Shown here: piece after piece, positions 17,625 through 25,825 of the stretch
How positions within the stretch are numbered: position 1 is the stretch's first letter
How the letters are laid out: each line of letters begins with the position of its first letter
Source of the DNA: Catenibacterium mitsuoka_A
Lineage (GTDB): Bacteria > Bacillota_I > Bacilli_A > Erysipelotrichales > Coprobacillaceae
Strand: one strand, 5' to 3'
Assembly (NCBI RefSeq): GCF_964259225.1
Contig: NZ_CAXVKN010000029.1
DNA: 28,933 bases
Made by a program: the position numbers and the translations under genes
Notes under the pieces: model-generated
Databases searched by the model: none
What the model saw: the letters and a program-made list of their open reading frames with translations, nothing else
Told to the model about the DNA's origin: nothing

Positions 17625-17653
17625 ATTTCTTTTCAAACCCTCCTTTGCAATAT

Positions 17654-18583
17654 TTATTCTATACTGTTTTCAATCAGCGCCTTATAAAATGTGCCTTCTG
17701 CTTCGATGTCCGGTGACAATTTATATGTCAACTTGTGAATACCTGTAAGTTTTTTGATCCAATTCCATTTCTCTTCTGAATAATCATCAGCTAAAACCTT
17801 AACAAGATACTCACTATAATCGCTGTTCATATAGGGAATTGCTTTCTCAACTTCTGGATTACTCTTCACCACCAATGTTATAATCAAATTTGGTAGCAGA
17901 TACTCAATTACATGTTCGTTTTTGAGCCAATATGAGAATGCAACATTTCTTATTTCTCGAATAGTCTTATTTCCCTTTTTTGCATGTAGGAACCAAGCTG
18001 GATACATCACAGGATTGTCAATCAACAACAACGAATTACGCACAGCGAAAAAATCACTGTTTAGGATTGTATCTGGAAGTGGTTCTGTAAGGTACACAGT
18101 TGAATCAATCCACGTTCCACCATAATGTTCCAGTAATGCAAATCTCATCAAATCCGCATATCCAGCCATCGGAATCTGGCCAGCGTCCTTTTTCTTCTCA
18201 ATGTAATCTGGCAATCGAATATAATCTGCAAGATTTTTGTCATTCAGTAAAATAATTTTTTGATTCGAATGTTTACATACAGATTCATAGCACTTCTGAA
18301 TAATGATCGGTGCCTGTTCAATACCTTTGTTCCAATAAATCCAAATCGGATTCTCTACATCATTTTCGGGAAAGCTAAGTCCCTGAACATCTGTATCCTT
18401 ATACTTTAAATAAAGTTTTAGCTTGGAAGAAGCTCGTTCCTGCCATAATACCTTCCGCACCTCATAATCCTTGACAAGATGCAATTTAATAAACATAAAA
18501 GCCCCTCGTTTGACGGCATTCACAATTCCATATCTTTGAATAAAGCCTTTCATGCCAATATTTTGATAGTAGTCATTCAGCAT
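17654..18583 (-). CDS. GT32-like capsular polysaccharide synthesis glycosyltransferase
   Basis: The 309-residue cytoplasmic protein has the Caps_synth/GT32 pattern: PIWIYWNKGIEQAP, a central YADLMRFALLEHYGGTWIDSTVYL with GGTWID at 155-160 (DXD-type donor site), and a C-terminal HKLTYKLSP. Such enzymes transfer sugars in capsule and LPS synthesis. It is closely related to the next gene upstream (18634-19488) along its whole length, so the two are tandem paralogues. At the position where the paralogue has a poly-G tract it has a plain ERASSKLKLYLKY segment. It ends 29 bases before the beta-helix acetyltransferase. Confidence 0.85.
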   Translation of the reverse strand: MLNDYYQNIGMKGFIQRYGIVNAVKRGAFMFIKLHLVKDYEVRKVLWQERASSKLKLYLKYKDTDVQGLSFPENDVENPIWIYWNKGIEQAPIIIQKCYESVCKHSNQKIILLNDKNLADYIRLPDYIEKKKDAGQIPMAGYADLMRFALLEHYGGTWIDSTVYLTEPLPDTILNSDFFAVRNSLLLIDNPVMYPAWFLHAKKGNKTIREIRNVAFSYWLKNEHVIEYLLPNLIITLVVKSNPEVEKAIPYMNSDYSEYLVKVLADDYSEEKWNWIKKLTGIHKLTYKLSPDIEAEGTFYKALIENSIE

Positions 18584-18633
18584 AATAATTTAATTGTCTC
18601 CCTTTATCTTGCAGAAACTACTATTCAAAAGAC

Positions 18634-19488
18634 TCATAGATTCCGCACCAGATAATGGTAAACTGTTTCCTCCTTATCAATAGATGGTTCTAATTTATAG
18701 GTTAGTTTATGTATCCCAGTAAGTTGCTTAATCCAATTAAATCTTTCCTCTATAAATCTATCTCCTAATACTCTAACCAGATATTCGCTGTAGTCACTAT
18801 TCAAATAAGGCATCTTTCTCTCAACCTCTGGTGATGACTTCATTATTTGTGTGACTACAATATTTGAAAAAAGATATTCTGGTACATGATTATTTCTTTT
18901 CCAGTATGCAAATAGAACATTACGTATCTCACAAATCGTTCTATTATGTCGCTTGGCGTGGATAAACCAGACCGGATACAATACGGGATTATCAATTTCG
19001 CCGAGTGAATTATGAAACACAAAAAAATCACTGTTTAATATTTCTTGTGGGATTTCATCTGTTAGCAGTATTGTTGCATCCATCCATGTCCCGCCATAAT
19101 GCTCCAATAATGCTACACGCATTAAATCTGTATAAATCGCTAATGGAAGGACTCCGCTTTTTAATTTTTCACTCAGATAAGCCGGCATATTTATATAGTT
19201 CTGCACATTGTTTTCTGTAAGCAAAACAACTTGTCTGCCAGCATATTTTGTTATAGATTGATAACAAGTCTTCACTATCTCAGGTGCCTGCTCCAAACCT
19301 GTATTCCAGAATAACCAAATAGGCTCATCCACTTGGGTTTCTGGGAATGTCAGCTTTTCAGGAACGGTATCTCTGAACTTCAAATATTTTTTACAGACCG
19401 CTGTGCCCCCCCCCGATTGCCAAAGTAGTTTTCTCAGCTCATAATCTTTGACAATATGAAGTGGGTTACGAAGAAATTTTTTCCTCAT
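18634..19488 (-). CDS. GT32-like capsular glycosyltransferase, tandem paralogue with an N-terminal G9 tract
   Basis: The 284-residue protein matches the next gene (17654-18583) through KDYELRKLLWQ, PIWLFWNTGLEQAP, TDLMRVALLEHYGGTWMDATILL (GGTWMD at 132-137) and HKLTYKLEPS. Residues 25-28 (Ser-Gly-Gly-Gly) come from the nine-G tract at 19406-19414, in a variable linker. At nine G the frame is open. One G fewer leads to TGA within about 12 codons, and one more to TAA within about 10, so the tract acts as a clean ON/OFF switch near the start. The start overlaps the upstream glycosyltransferase by 23 bases. The sugar and linkage are unknown. Confidence 0.85.
   Translation of the reverse strand: MRKKFLRNPLHIVKDYELRKLLWQSGGGTAVCKKYLKFRDTVPEKLTFPETQVDEPIWLFWNTGLEQAPEIVKTCYQSITKYAGRQVVLLTENNVQNYINMPAYLSEKLKSGVLPLAIYTDLMRVALLEHYGGTWMDATILLTDEIPQEILNSDFFVFHNSLGEIDNPVLYPVWFIHAKRHNRTICEIRNVLFAYWKRNNHVPEYLFSNIVVTQIMKSSPEVERKMPYLNSDYSEYLVRVLGDRFIEERFNWIKQLTGIHKLTYKLEPSIDKEETVYHYLVRNL
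19406..19414 (-). repeat. Poly-G tract (G9 on coding strand), in frame in the GT32-like gene
   Basis: Nine C on the plus strand; the coding strand reads CAA TCG GGG GGG GGC ACA. Stops lie soon after the tract in both other frames. Confidence 0.85.
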
Positions 19489-20692
19489 TCTTTTCTCCTC
19501 GATAAATTTTCATCAATTTTATATAGTAGCTTTCTGTCGTTTCATAGTTCACCTTACTACAATTCTTTGTATATCTTTCTAATACATCTTGTGTTTGAAG
19601 AACTTTCTTTATCGCCTTCATCAGTTCTTCCACATTACCTGCTTCAAACAATTCTCCGGTCTTACCAGGCTCAATTAATTCAGGGATACCTCCCATTTTA
19701 GATCCAACTACAGGTGTACCCAAAAGTACCGACTCCATAACAGAGTACGGGCAGTTTTCATACCATTCGGACGGGCAAACACTGATTGCTGCCTCAGCAA
19801 TAATGCGATAGAGTTCTTCTCCAGTCTTAAATCCCAGATATTTCACATTGGGAATATCCTTCATTTTATCAACTGACGGACCATATCCAATAAACACAAA
19901 TTCTGTATTAGGCATCTTCTTGGCTACTTCAAGCAAAGTATCTGTTCCTTTATCTCGCGAAAGATGTCCAAACTCTAATACATAACCCTTTTTTTGAATG
20001 TTATCCAAGTGTGGCATCTCTTTTTTGAAATTGTGCAACCCGATGGTTTTATCACGGAATCTTTTCTGCGTGTCCAACTTTGATTTAAGAAAATAACTAC
20101 AGCAAATATAAGCATCCACATATGAGTATGCTTTACTATATTTCCACATATATCCATCCAGCGTTCCAAGAAGACTTTTTGCTCTGGAATTTTTCAAGCA
20201 TTTAGTTTGAAAACAATGAATATAATGTCCATCCAAACATCGTTCACAAGGCTTCATATCCACATCGAACATTCCATGGCTGGGGCAAACAAGCTGATAG
20301 TCATGTGTCGTGTAAACAATCTTACATTCTTTTTTTGTTTCTTTACGCCATTTGTTAATTTCCAGAATAATAGAAGGAGTCAGATGATACTGTATATTGT
20401 TAAGATGCACTACCTCTGGCTGAAAATCATCTAAAACTGCACGAATTTTTTTGCGTGCTTCTCTTGAATAGATAATGCGAAAGGGTGCATTTAAATTTGC
20501 CTTTATTCCTTGAGAAAAATCCATATTTGTCACATATGAACCGATTCGATTTCCTACTGTATTTTTTTCATTTTCAAGACCAAAGTACTGAACTTCGTGC
20601 CCATGTTCTTCTAACATTTTTCCCACATCGAATGTGTACGTTTCCGCTCCACCCTTGGGAAATATAAATTTATTTACAAGTAAAATTCGCAT
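19466..20692 (-). CDS. GT4-type glycosyltransferase
   Basis: The 408-residue enzyme begins MRILLVNKFIFPKGGAETYTF, has VVHLNNIQYHLTPS, YTTHDYQLVCPSH and a CERC...C cluster (about residues 150-165) seen in a subgroup of capsule GT4 enzymes. The C-terminal half has EFGHLSRDKGTDTLL, FIGYGPS and CPSEWYENCPYSVMESVLLGTPVVGSKMGGIPELI, including the E-x7-E motif. It probably adds a sugar early in the repeat unit, since it is the first intact gene after the decayed strip. A GGAAGTTAGGAA ribosome site precedes the ATG. Whether it is read from the main promoter, 8 kb upstream, or from a local one is not clear. Confidence 0.88.
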   Translation of the reverse strand: MRILLVNKFIFPKGGAETYTFDVGKMLEEHGHEVQYFGLENEKNTVGNRIGSYVTNMDFSQGIKANLNAPFRIIYSREARKKIRAVLDDFQPEVVHLNNIQYHLTPSIILEINKWRKETKKECKIVYTTHDYQLVCPSHGMFDVDMKPCERCLDGHYIHCFQTKCLKNSRAKSLLGTLDGYMWKYSKAYSYVDAYICCSYFLKSKLDTQKRFRDKTIGLHNFKKEMPHLDNIQKKGYVLEFGHLSRDKGTDTLLEVAKKMPNTEFVFIGYGPSVDKMKDIPNVKYLGFKTGEELYRIIAEAAISVCPSEWYENCPYSVMESVLLGTPVVGSKMGGIPELIEPGKTGELFEAGNVEELMKAIKKVLQTQDVLERYTKNCSKVNYETTESYYIKLMKIYRGEKNEEKISS

Positions 20693-20940
20693 TTCCTAAC
20701 TTCCTTTTCTGTACTGTATTTATGTTCTATTCCACTATTAGGTTCAAGCATCAGTAACCCCACATACGGATCATATGTTGTTTTTAATGCATCGCTTCTT
20801 CCCAACAGTGTTTGATTATTTACAGTCAATTTTTTCCAAATGATAACGCCACATGTCTCATCTGGCTGAATCCGATTCATTTGGAACATTCAAATTGACT
20901 GAATATTGTTAATCCTTTTCATTTTGTCACCAAAACGCAT
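20693..20940. other. Decayed non-coding strip, probably the 3' part of the AAA ATPase remnant
   Basis: A 71-codon open frame occurs on the minus strand (20889-20674), but it overlaps the next gene, has no ribosome site and resembles no family. On the minus strand, shifted frames give protein-like pieces such as VNLNVPNESDSA and WRYHLEKIDCK, separated by stops, consistent with continued decay of the ATPase gene at 20941-21220. I do not call a gene here. Confidence 0.4.
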
Positions 20941-21220
20941 CAAAGATTGATGGTTGGTACTCCTCTCCTGAAATTGGAGAATGCCGACTTATAAAGTCCC
21001 GGAACGCTAAGACAAATACCTTTCCGCTACATACTTGTGTTATCTACTCGATCTATCATAGTAGCACAAAGCAAACCAATAGCCTCAAGCATTGTTATTT
21101 ATCCAGAACCATTTGCTCCAATAAAAACATTTACACGTCCCGGCTCAAACGACACCTCTTCCAATGTCTTGAAATTTTAAAAAAAAACTTGTTAATGTTC
21201 AAAGTACTCACTTCCTTCAT
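20941..21220 (-). pseudogene. Remnant of an AAA-family ATPase gene (RecF/AAA_21-like)
   Basis: In one minus-strand frame the sequence reads FKTLEEVSFEPGRVNVFIGANGSG, then a stop exactly where the Walker A lysine should be (GGA TAA ATA ACA), then MLEAIGLLCATMIDRV, a second stop, then SVPGLYKSAFSNFRRG. The ATG at 21220 is in another frame, so a frameshift near a run of nine T adds to the damage. The similarity is to stand-alone AAA ATPases of the kind found in defence or mobile islands. The piece sits between two glycosyltransferase genes where it has no role in polymer synthesis, so it is a decayed insertion. Confidence 0.65.
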
Positions 21221-21555
21221 AAAGCAAGCTCAAGCTTAACATAAGCTTTGCCATGTATTGAATTGAGTATACCAATTTTCTATAATAATTACAAACTTAT
21301 TTTAGATTTTTTCTTTATTTTTCTTTGTTATTTTCTTTATTTTGGAAATTTGTACTCGATGTACAGGTTTCTTTTGTCTTTTCTTAATAAAAGACCTTCC
21401 TAACGATATTTATTGCGTCACATAAAAAACTTCTAAACATTATTTTACAAAAAAGTTTCATACTCTCTTAAATTATGTTATGTACAGCTTACTACCTGCG
21501 TTCGGTTAGAGGAGATTATTAATCATTAAAGCTTTCATTTCTTCTCTTAACTCTC
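21221..21555. other. AT-rich intergenic stretch
   Basis: These roughly 330 bases separate two pseudogene remnants. They are rich in T runs on the plus strand and contain no gene, clear terminator or repeat that I can support. Confidence 0.4.
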
Positions 21556-21695
21556 TTTTTAAATTTTCGTTTGGAATAATTTTAATGTATACGAATTCTG
21601 CATTTGATAATGATTATTAGCTCTTACATGTATCATTACAATAGCAAATGCAGCAGTCATTCTTAACCCATCAATTGCAACATAATGTTTTTTTA
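21556..21695 (-). pseudogene. N-terminal remnant of an acyltransferase family 3 gene
   Basis: On the minus strand a frame reads HYVAIDGLRMTAAFAIVMIH and then VRANNHYQ, the characteristic first helix of a subgroup of acyltransferase 3 proteins. A frameshift follows, and the next piece (FVYIKIIP) continues in another frame before similarity is lost. There is no good start or ribosome site. It lies directly behind the GT4 gene at 21700, suggesting an earlier decorating enzyme that was lost when the serotype core was replaced. Confidence 0.6.
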
Positions 21696-21699
21696 TCTT

Positions 21700-22845
21700 T
21701 TATTTCTTAAACAACTTCAACGTTTCTTCCACAACAGCATCCCAACTATATTTCTTAAAAATAAAATCTGCTGCTTCATCTTTATATTTCTGTACTAGTT
21801 CTTTATCATCACAAGCCTTCTGTAACTTATTCTGTAGATCTGCTACATCACTCTTCTTAAAAGTAATAGCTTTATCTTCTACTACAGAAGCACATTCCTC
21901 TATATTAGATACTAAGCAACAATTTCCAAAACTCATTGCTTCTAATAAGCTTAGTGGCATACCTTCAAGATCACTTGGTAAAGTATAGACATAAGCATTA
22001 CTATAAAGTTCTTCTAACATTTTACCCTGTACAAATCCCGTAAAGATGATTCTAGGATCATCTTTAGCTAATTCTTTTAATTCTTCCGCAAATGCCTCAG
22101 TATCTGAACTTCCACCTGCAATAACTAGTTTTTTATCAGTTTTTACATTCTTAAATGCTTTAATTAGATACTTAATTCCTTTTTCTGGAACTAATCTACC
22201 TAAATAAAGAATATAATCATCTTTTTCTAAACCAAACTTATCTTTAATAATTTTGGCTTCACGTATATTTGGTTTATTTACACCGTTAGGAATAAAATGT
22301 GTTTCTCTACCATATGTATCAAGGAAGTACTGATGAACACCTTCACTTAATACAATAACTTCATCTGCAAACTTAGCAGCACACTTTTCACCTAACATAA
22401 TATATGTACTTGCCAACTTACCCCATTTAGCTCTTTTGTGGTCTAAACCATGAATAGTCGCAATACAACGTTTTCCAAATAGTTTAGGTAACCATAACAT
22501 AGCACAAGGTCCTTCTGCATGGAAATGTACAACATCATAGTTTCCAAATGCGGCTGCAAGTGCTCCAAAGACTGAAGCACTCATTGCGGCTAGTCCTTTC
22601 TTGTCAATAGTTGGTACATACTTAATGCGCATACCTTTATATTCTTTTATCTTCTTTTCATCAAACTGTTTACCACTCACGTGATGTCCACTACGGTTAT
22701 AAACTGTGATCTTATCACCTAGTTTAGCCATACGGGCACCTAACTCCTCAACTACAACTTCAATTCCACCCTGACGACTAGGAATAGTCTTATGCCCTAG
22801 AACTGCAATTTTAAGTGGAGAATTCTCTTTCTGTTTTCTTCCCAT
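21700..22845 (-). CDS. GT4-type glycosyltransferase (second step, rhamnosyltransferase-like)
   Basis: The 381-residue enzyme begins with a short basic tail and then IAVLGHKTIPSRQGGIEVVVEELGARMAKLG, typical of the subgroup that follows the priming enzyme in many capsule loci. It has HFHAEGPCAMLWLPK, TIHGLDHKRAKWGK, FIPNGVN, YLGRLVPEKGIKYLI and LPSDLEGMPLSLLEAMSFGN with the E-x7-E motif. It lies 83 bases behind the priming transferase gene, so it probably adds the second sugar. The donor is not readable from sequence. The true N-terminus may be a few residues shorter, but the ATG at 22845 has a GGGAGATT ribosome site. Confidence 0.88.
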   Translation of the reverse strand: MGRKQKENSPLKIAVLGHKTIPSRQGGIEVVVEELGARMAKLGDKITVYNRSGHHVSGKQFDEKKIKEYKGMRIKYVPTIDKKGLAAMSASVFGALAAAFGNYDVVHFHAEGPCAMLWLPKLFGKRCIATIHGLDHKRAKWGKLASTYIMLGEKCAAKFADEVIVLSEGVHQYFLDTYGRETHFIPNGVNKPNIREAKIIKDKFGLEKDDYILYLGRLVPEKGIKYLIKAFKNVKTDKKLVIAGGSSDTEAFAEELKELAKDDPRIIFTGFVQGKMLEELYSNAYVYTLPSDLEGMPLSLLEAMSFGNCCLVSNIEECASVVEDKAITFKKSDVADLQNKLQKACDDKELVQKYKDEAADFIFKKYSWDAVVEETLKLFKK

Positions 22846-22928
22846 AATCTCCCTCTTTTTCCTATACTATCAATTTTTATAGTTATCCTTTTACAGATTA
22901 TACTCACTATTTATAATCTGTAAAAAGA

Positions 22929-24380
22929 TTACATTGAACCGTCTTTCTTTAATACTACTAATACTGTTTTAAATAGAATCTTTATATCCATTGCGATATT
23001 CCAATTTTCTATATATTCTTTATCAAGTCTTACAACTTCCTCAAAATCAGTAATATCACTTCTTCCACTTACCTGCCACATACCAGTAATTCCAGGCTTA
23101 ATGGCAAGTCTTGCACGATGATGTAATTCATACAAGTTAGTCTCTGAAATGAGAGGAGGACGAGTTCCAATAATAGACATATCGCCTTTTAATACATTGA
23201 AAAACTGTGGAAACTCGTCAATACTAGTTTTTCTAATAAAATCACCAATTCCAGTCTTATGTGTACCATCTGGAAGAATCTTATTTCCGATAACTCTTGG
23301 ATCAAAATCTAACTTAAACATCTTAGCATCACCCAATTTGTTATCTTTGAGTAATTCTGCTTTACGTTCTTCAGCATCCATATACATACTTCTGAACTTA
23401 TACATCTTAAATCTCTTACCATTCTTTCCTACTCTCTCCTGAGCAAAGAAAATAGGTCCTGGTGATGCAATATAGATGGCTGGTGCCACAAATATAAACA
23501 GAATACCCGTAATAATACATCCTGCTAAACCACCAATAATATCTATTAAACGTTTCAACATAAGATCTCTTGGAGATGCATAGTTGATACTAGTAGTCAG
23601 TACTGTGTAATCTCCGACTTTTTCCACAAACTGTTTTTTACCTGGCACATTCTGTATTTTAGCTAGATTTAAATGAACAGTGACACCAGTTTCAGTAAAC
23701 TGTTCAATAAGTTCTCTTGGATAAGGCATAGCACCAGAAGTTACGATTAGAACTTCATCAATCCATTCTTTACATACATAATCTGCAGCATTTTGCATAT
23801 TAGCAACTACTTTGACACCATCTATATTTAATCCAGTCATATCATGATCAATAACAACGACTCCAGCAATCTTATATCTTGCATAGTTATTTTCTTTGAT
23901 ACTTTTTATAACTGATTTTGCTACATCTGCTGTCACTACAAGAAGTAAGGAACGATTCTCCCCTTCAACCATCTTTCTTTTAAGAACAGCTTTCCATATT
24001 TCTCTTACTATAAAAGTAAGAATAATATAGATAGGAACATTCAATATAAGTGCTAATCTAGAATAAAGATGTCCTTCCTGAAGCAAGAATAAATAAAATA
24101 ATAAACTTGCTCCAAGAAATACTCCATGCTGTACAGTGACTACAAAATCTTTATATGCTTCTCTTTTAAGAACATTCTTTAATGTTCCCATGATAAACAA
24201 TACTACTAAATCTGCTACTTCTATAAAAACTGCCATGTTCCTATAAAGAATTTTGTGGTAAGGATTAAATCCGTATCCACTTATTGCATATGCTAAAATA
24301 TATGCAACTTGTACACAGATCAAATCCAAGATGATGAAATCTAAATGTTTCAACCACCTGGTAGAATCTTTCCTATACAT
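22929..24380 (-). CDS. Undecaprenyl-phosphate sugar-1-phosphate transferase (priming enzyme)
   Basis: The 483-residue polyprenyl glycosylphosphotransferase has four N-terminal spans (about 12-30, 48-68, 85-103, 108-128), a CoA-binding-like middle domain (about 140-245), a further hydrophobic segment (about 280-305) and the catalytic domain with ERVGKNGKRFKMYKFRSM (KFRSM 328-332), IDEFPQ (387-392), GTRPPL (406-410) and GITGMWQVSGR (430-440). It transfers a sugar phosphate, often glucose or galactose, from a UDP-sugar to undecaprenyl phosphate, starting the repeat unit. It follows the kinase genes by 29 bases. Which sugar is used cannot be told. Confidence 0.92.
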   Translation of the reverse strand: MYRKDSTRWLKHLDFIILDLICVQVAYILAYAISGYGFNPYHKILYRNMAVFIEVADLVVLFIMGTLKNVLKREAYKDFVVTVQHGVFLGASLLFYLFLLQEGHLYSRLALILNVPIYIILTFIVREIWKAVLKRKMVEGENRSLLLVVTADVAKSVIKSIKENNYARYKIAGVVVIDHDMTGLNIDGVKVVANMQNAADYVCKEWIDEVLIVTSGAMPYPRELIEQFTETGVTVHLNLAKIQNVPGKKQFVEKVGDYTVLTTSINYASPRDLMLKRLIDIIGGLAGCIITGILFIFVAPAIYIASPGPIFFAQERVGKNGKRFKMYKFRSMYMDAEERKAELLKDNKLGDAKMFKLDFDPRVIGNKILPDGTHKTGIGDFIRKTSIDEFPQFFNVLKGDMSIIGTRPPLISETNLYELHHRARLAIKPGITGMWQVSGRSDITDFEEVVRLDKEYIENWNIAMDIKILFKTVLVVLKKDGSM

Positions 24381-24409
24381 ATTTTCACTTTTCCCTTCTT
24401 GTTTATATC

Positions 24410-25825
24410 TTACTTACTTCTCCCATATCCATAACCATAGCCATAACCGTAACCATATCCATAGCCTCCTGCTGATTCCTGACTATAAAATGGCTTCTTA
24501 TAGCTATTTATTACTACTCCGACTATTTCAGGTAATGTTTCATGTAATTCATCTACTGAATCTAGAATATCAGTTGTAGTTGCATAGTCTTGTTTAACAA
24601 CGACTACTGCACTATCAACATGCTTTGCGACTAATAATGCATCTTCTATCATATATAATGGAGATGTATCAACAATCACAAAATCATAAATTTCTCTTAA
24701 GTTTTCAATTAAGTGACTAAGTCTTGGTTTAGATAATTCAGTTGACCCATCAACAGAAATATCACTACCAAATACAATATCTATATCGTCAATATGAACA
24801 ATACATTGTTCTAGTTTGACATCATTATCTTTAATATAGTCTAATGATGTTCTATGAATATTCGCATATCTCATCGTCTTCTCAACTGATGGATTTCTCA
24901 TATCTAGATCAACTAAACATACCTTATAACCCTTCTGTCCTAATGTAATGGCTGTATTAATAGAAACCATTGTTTTCCCTTCATTAGGTACAGTACTTGT
25001 TATCATATAGACTGAATTTTTGTTTTTTCTATGATCCTGTTCCATCTTAATTCTAATATTATGGAAAGAATGCTTGAAATCACCTCTAATAAATGAACCA
25101 TTTACTAATAATCCAGGGTTATTTGTTTTATTTTTTTCTACATAAGGTATTTTCGCTACATAGTCTAAACCTAATGTTTCTCTAACGTCATTCTTATCTA
25201 GAACAGTTCTTCTAAATATTGCTAATACAATTAATAGTAATGCACTTGCTCCTAGACCAATTAATCCACCCATTAATCCTGCTTTTAAATAATTAGGTGA
25301 AGCATCTGCCTTTTGAGGCATTGTAGGCTTATCTAATAATGTAATACTTACATCCTGCATAGCATCCTTTGTTAATGCATCACAGTTATTAGTAATAGCT
25401 GTTGCAACATCATAAGCATCTTTCGCGTTCTTAGCTGTTACCTTTAATACAACTAAGTTTGTATTTTCTATTTGTGTTCCAGAAACCTTAGCTGGTAGTT
25501 TGCTTACATTTAATACATCCTTGACGATATTCTTCATTTCTTTACTTGTAAGAATAGAATTGAATGTATCAACAAGATTTGCTTTTGTACTACTTACCTG
25601 CGTTGAATCGTAATAGTACGTATCTTCTATATCTGCAGAAGGTACAAACACAGCTTCACTTGTATAAGTTGTATTAAAGAAAAGAATTTCTTTCATCTCT
25701 AATGCAACCATACCAACAAGTACTAATAATAGTACTGTCTTCCACATTCTCTTAAAGCCGCGGAGGAAGTTTTCAAAAACCTTGGTCAAATCAATTGTCA
25801 TTTCATCTTGATTATATTGATCCAT
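24410..25825 (-). CDS. Wzz-tyrosine autokinase fusion (CpsC-CpsD/BY-kinase) with Tyr-rich tail
   Basis: The 471-residue protein joins a Wzz-type chain-length domain (spans at about 29-43 and 183-204) to a bacterial tyrosine kinase. The kinase has Walker A STVPNEGKT (277-285), Walker A' LVDLDMR (304-310) and Walker B FVIVDT (382-387). The C-terminus is an alternating Gly-Tyr run (454-468), the autophosphorylation cluster. Such kinases regulate export and length through cycles of phosphorylation reversed by the CpsB-type phosphatase. Its ATG overlaps the upstream stop as TAATG. In many Gram-positives these are two genes (cpsC, cpsD); here they are one, and a second fusion precedes it. Confidence 0.9.
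   Translation of the reverse strand: MDQYNQDEMTIDLTKVFENFLRGFKRMWKTVLLLVLVGMVALEMKEILFFNTTYTSEAVFVPSADIEDTYYYDSTQVSSTKANLVDTFNSILTSKEMKNIVKDVLNVSKLPAKVSGTQIENTNLVVLKVTAKNAKDAYDVATAITNNCDALTKDAMQDVSITLLDKPTMPQKADASPNYLKAGLMGGLIGLGASALLLIVLAIFRRTVLDKNDVRETLGLDYVAKIPYVEKNKTNNPGLLVNGSFIRGDFKHSFHNIRIKMEQDHRKNKNSVYMITSTVPNEGKTMVSINTAITLGQKGYKVCLVDLDMRNPSVEKTMRYANIHRTSLDYIKDNDVKLEQCIVHIDDIDIVFGSDISVDGSTELSKPRLSHLIENLREIYDFVIVDTSPLYMIEDALLVAKHVDSAVVVVKQDYATTTDILDSVDELHETLPEIVGVVINSYKKPFYSQESAGGYGYGYGYGYGYGYGRSK

Noticed and set aside
20674..20889. A 71-codon minus-strand frame as a small gene.
   Set aside because: It overlaps the start of the next glycosyltransferase, has no ribosome site, matches no family and lies in the decayed strip behind the AAA ATPase remnant.
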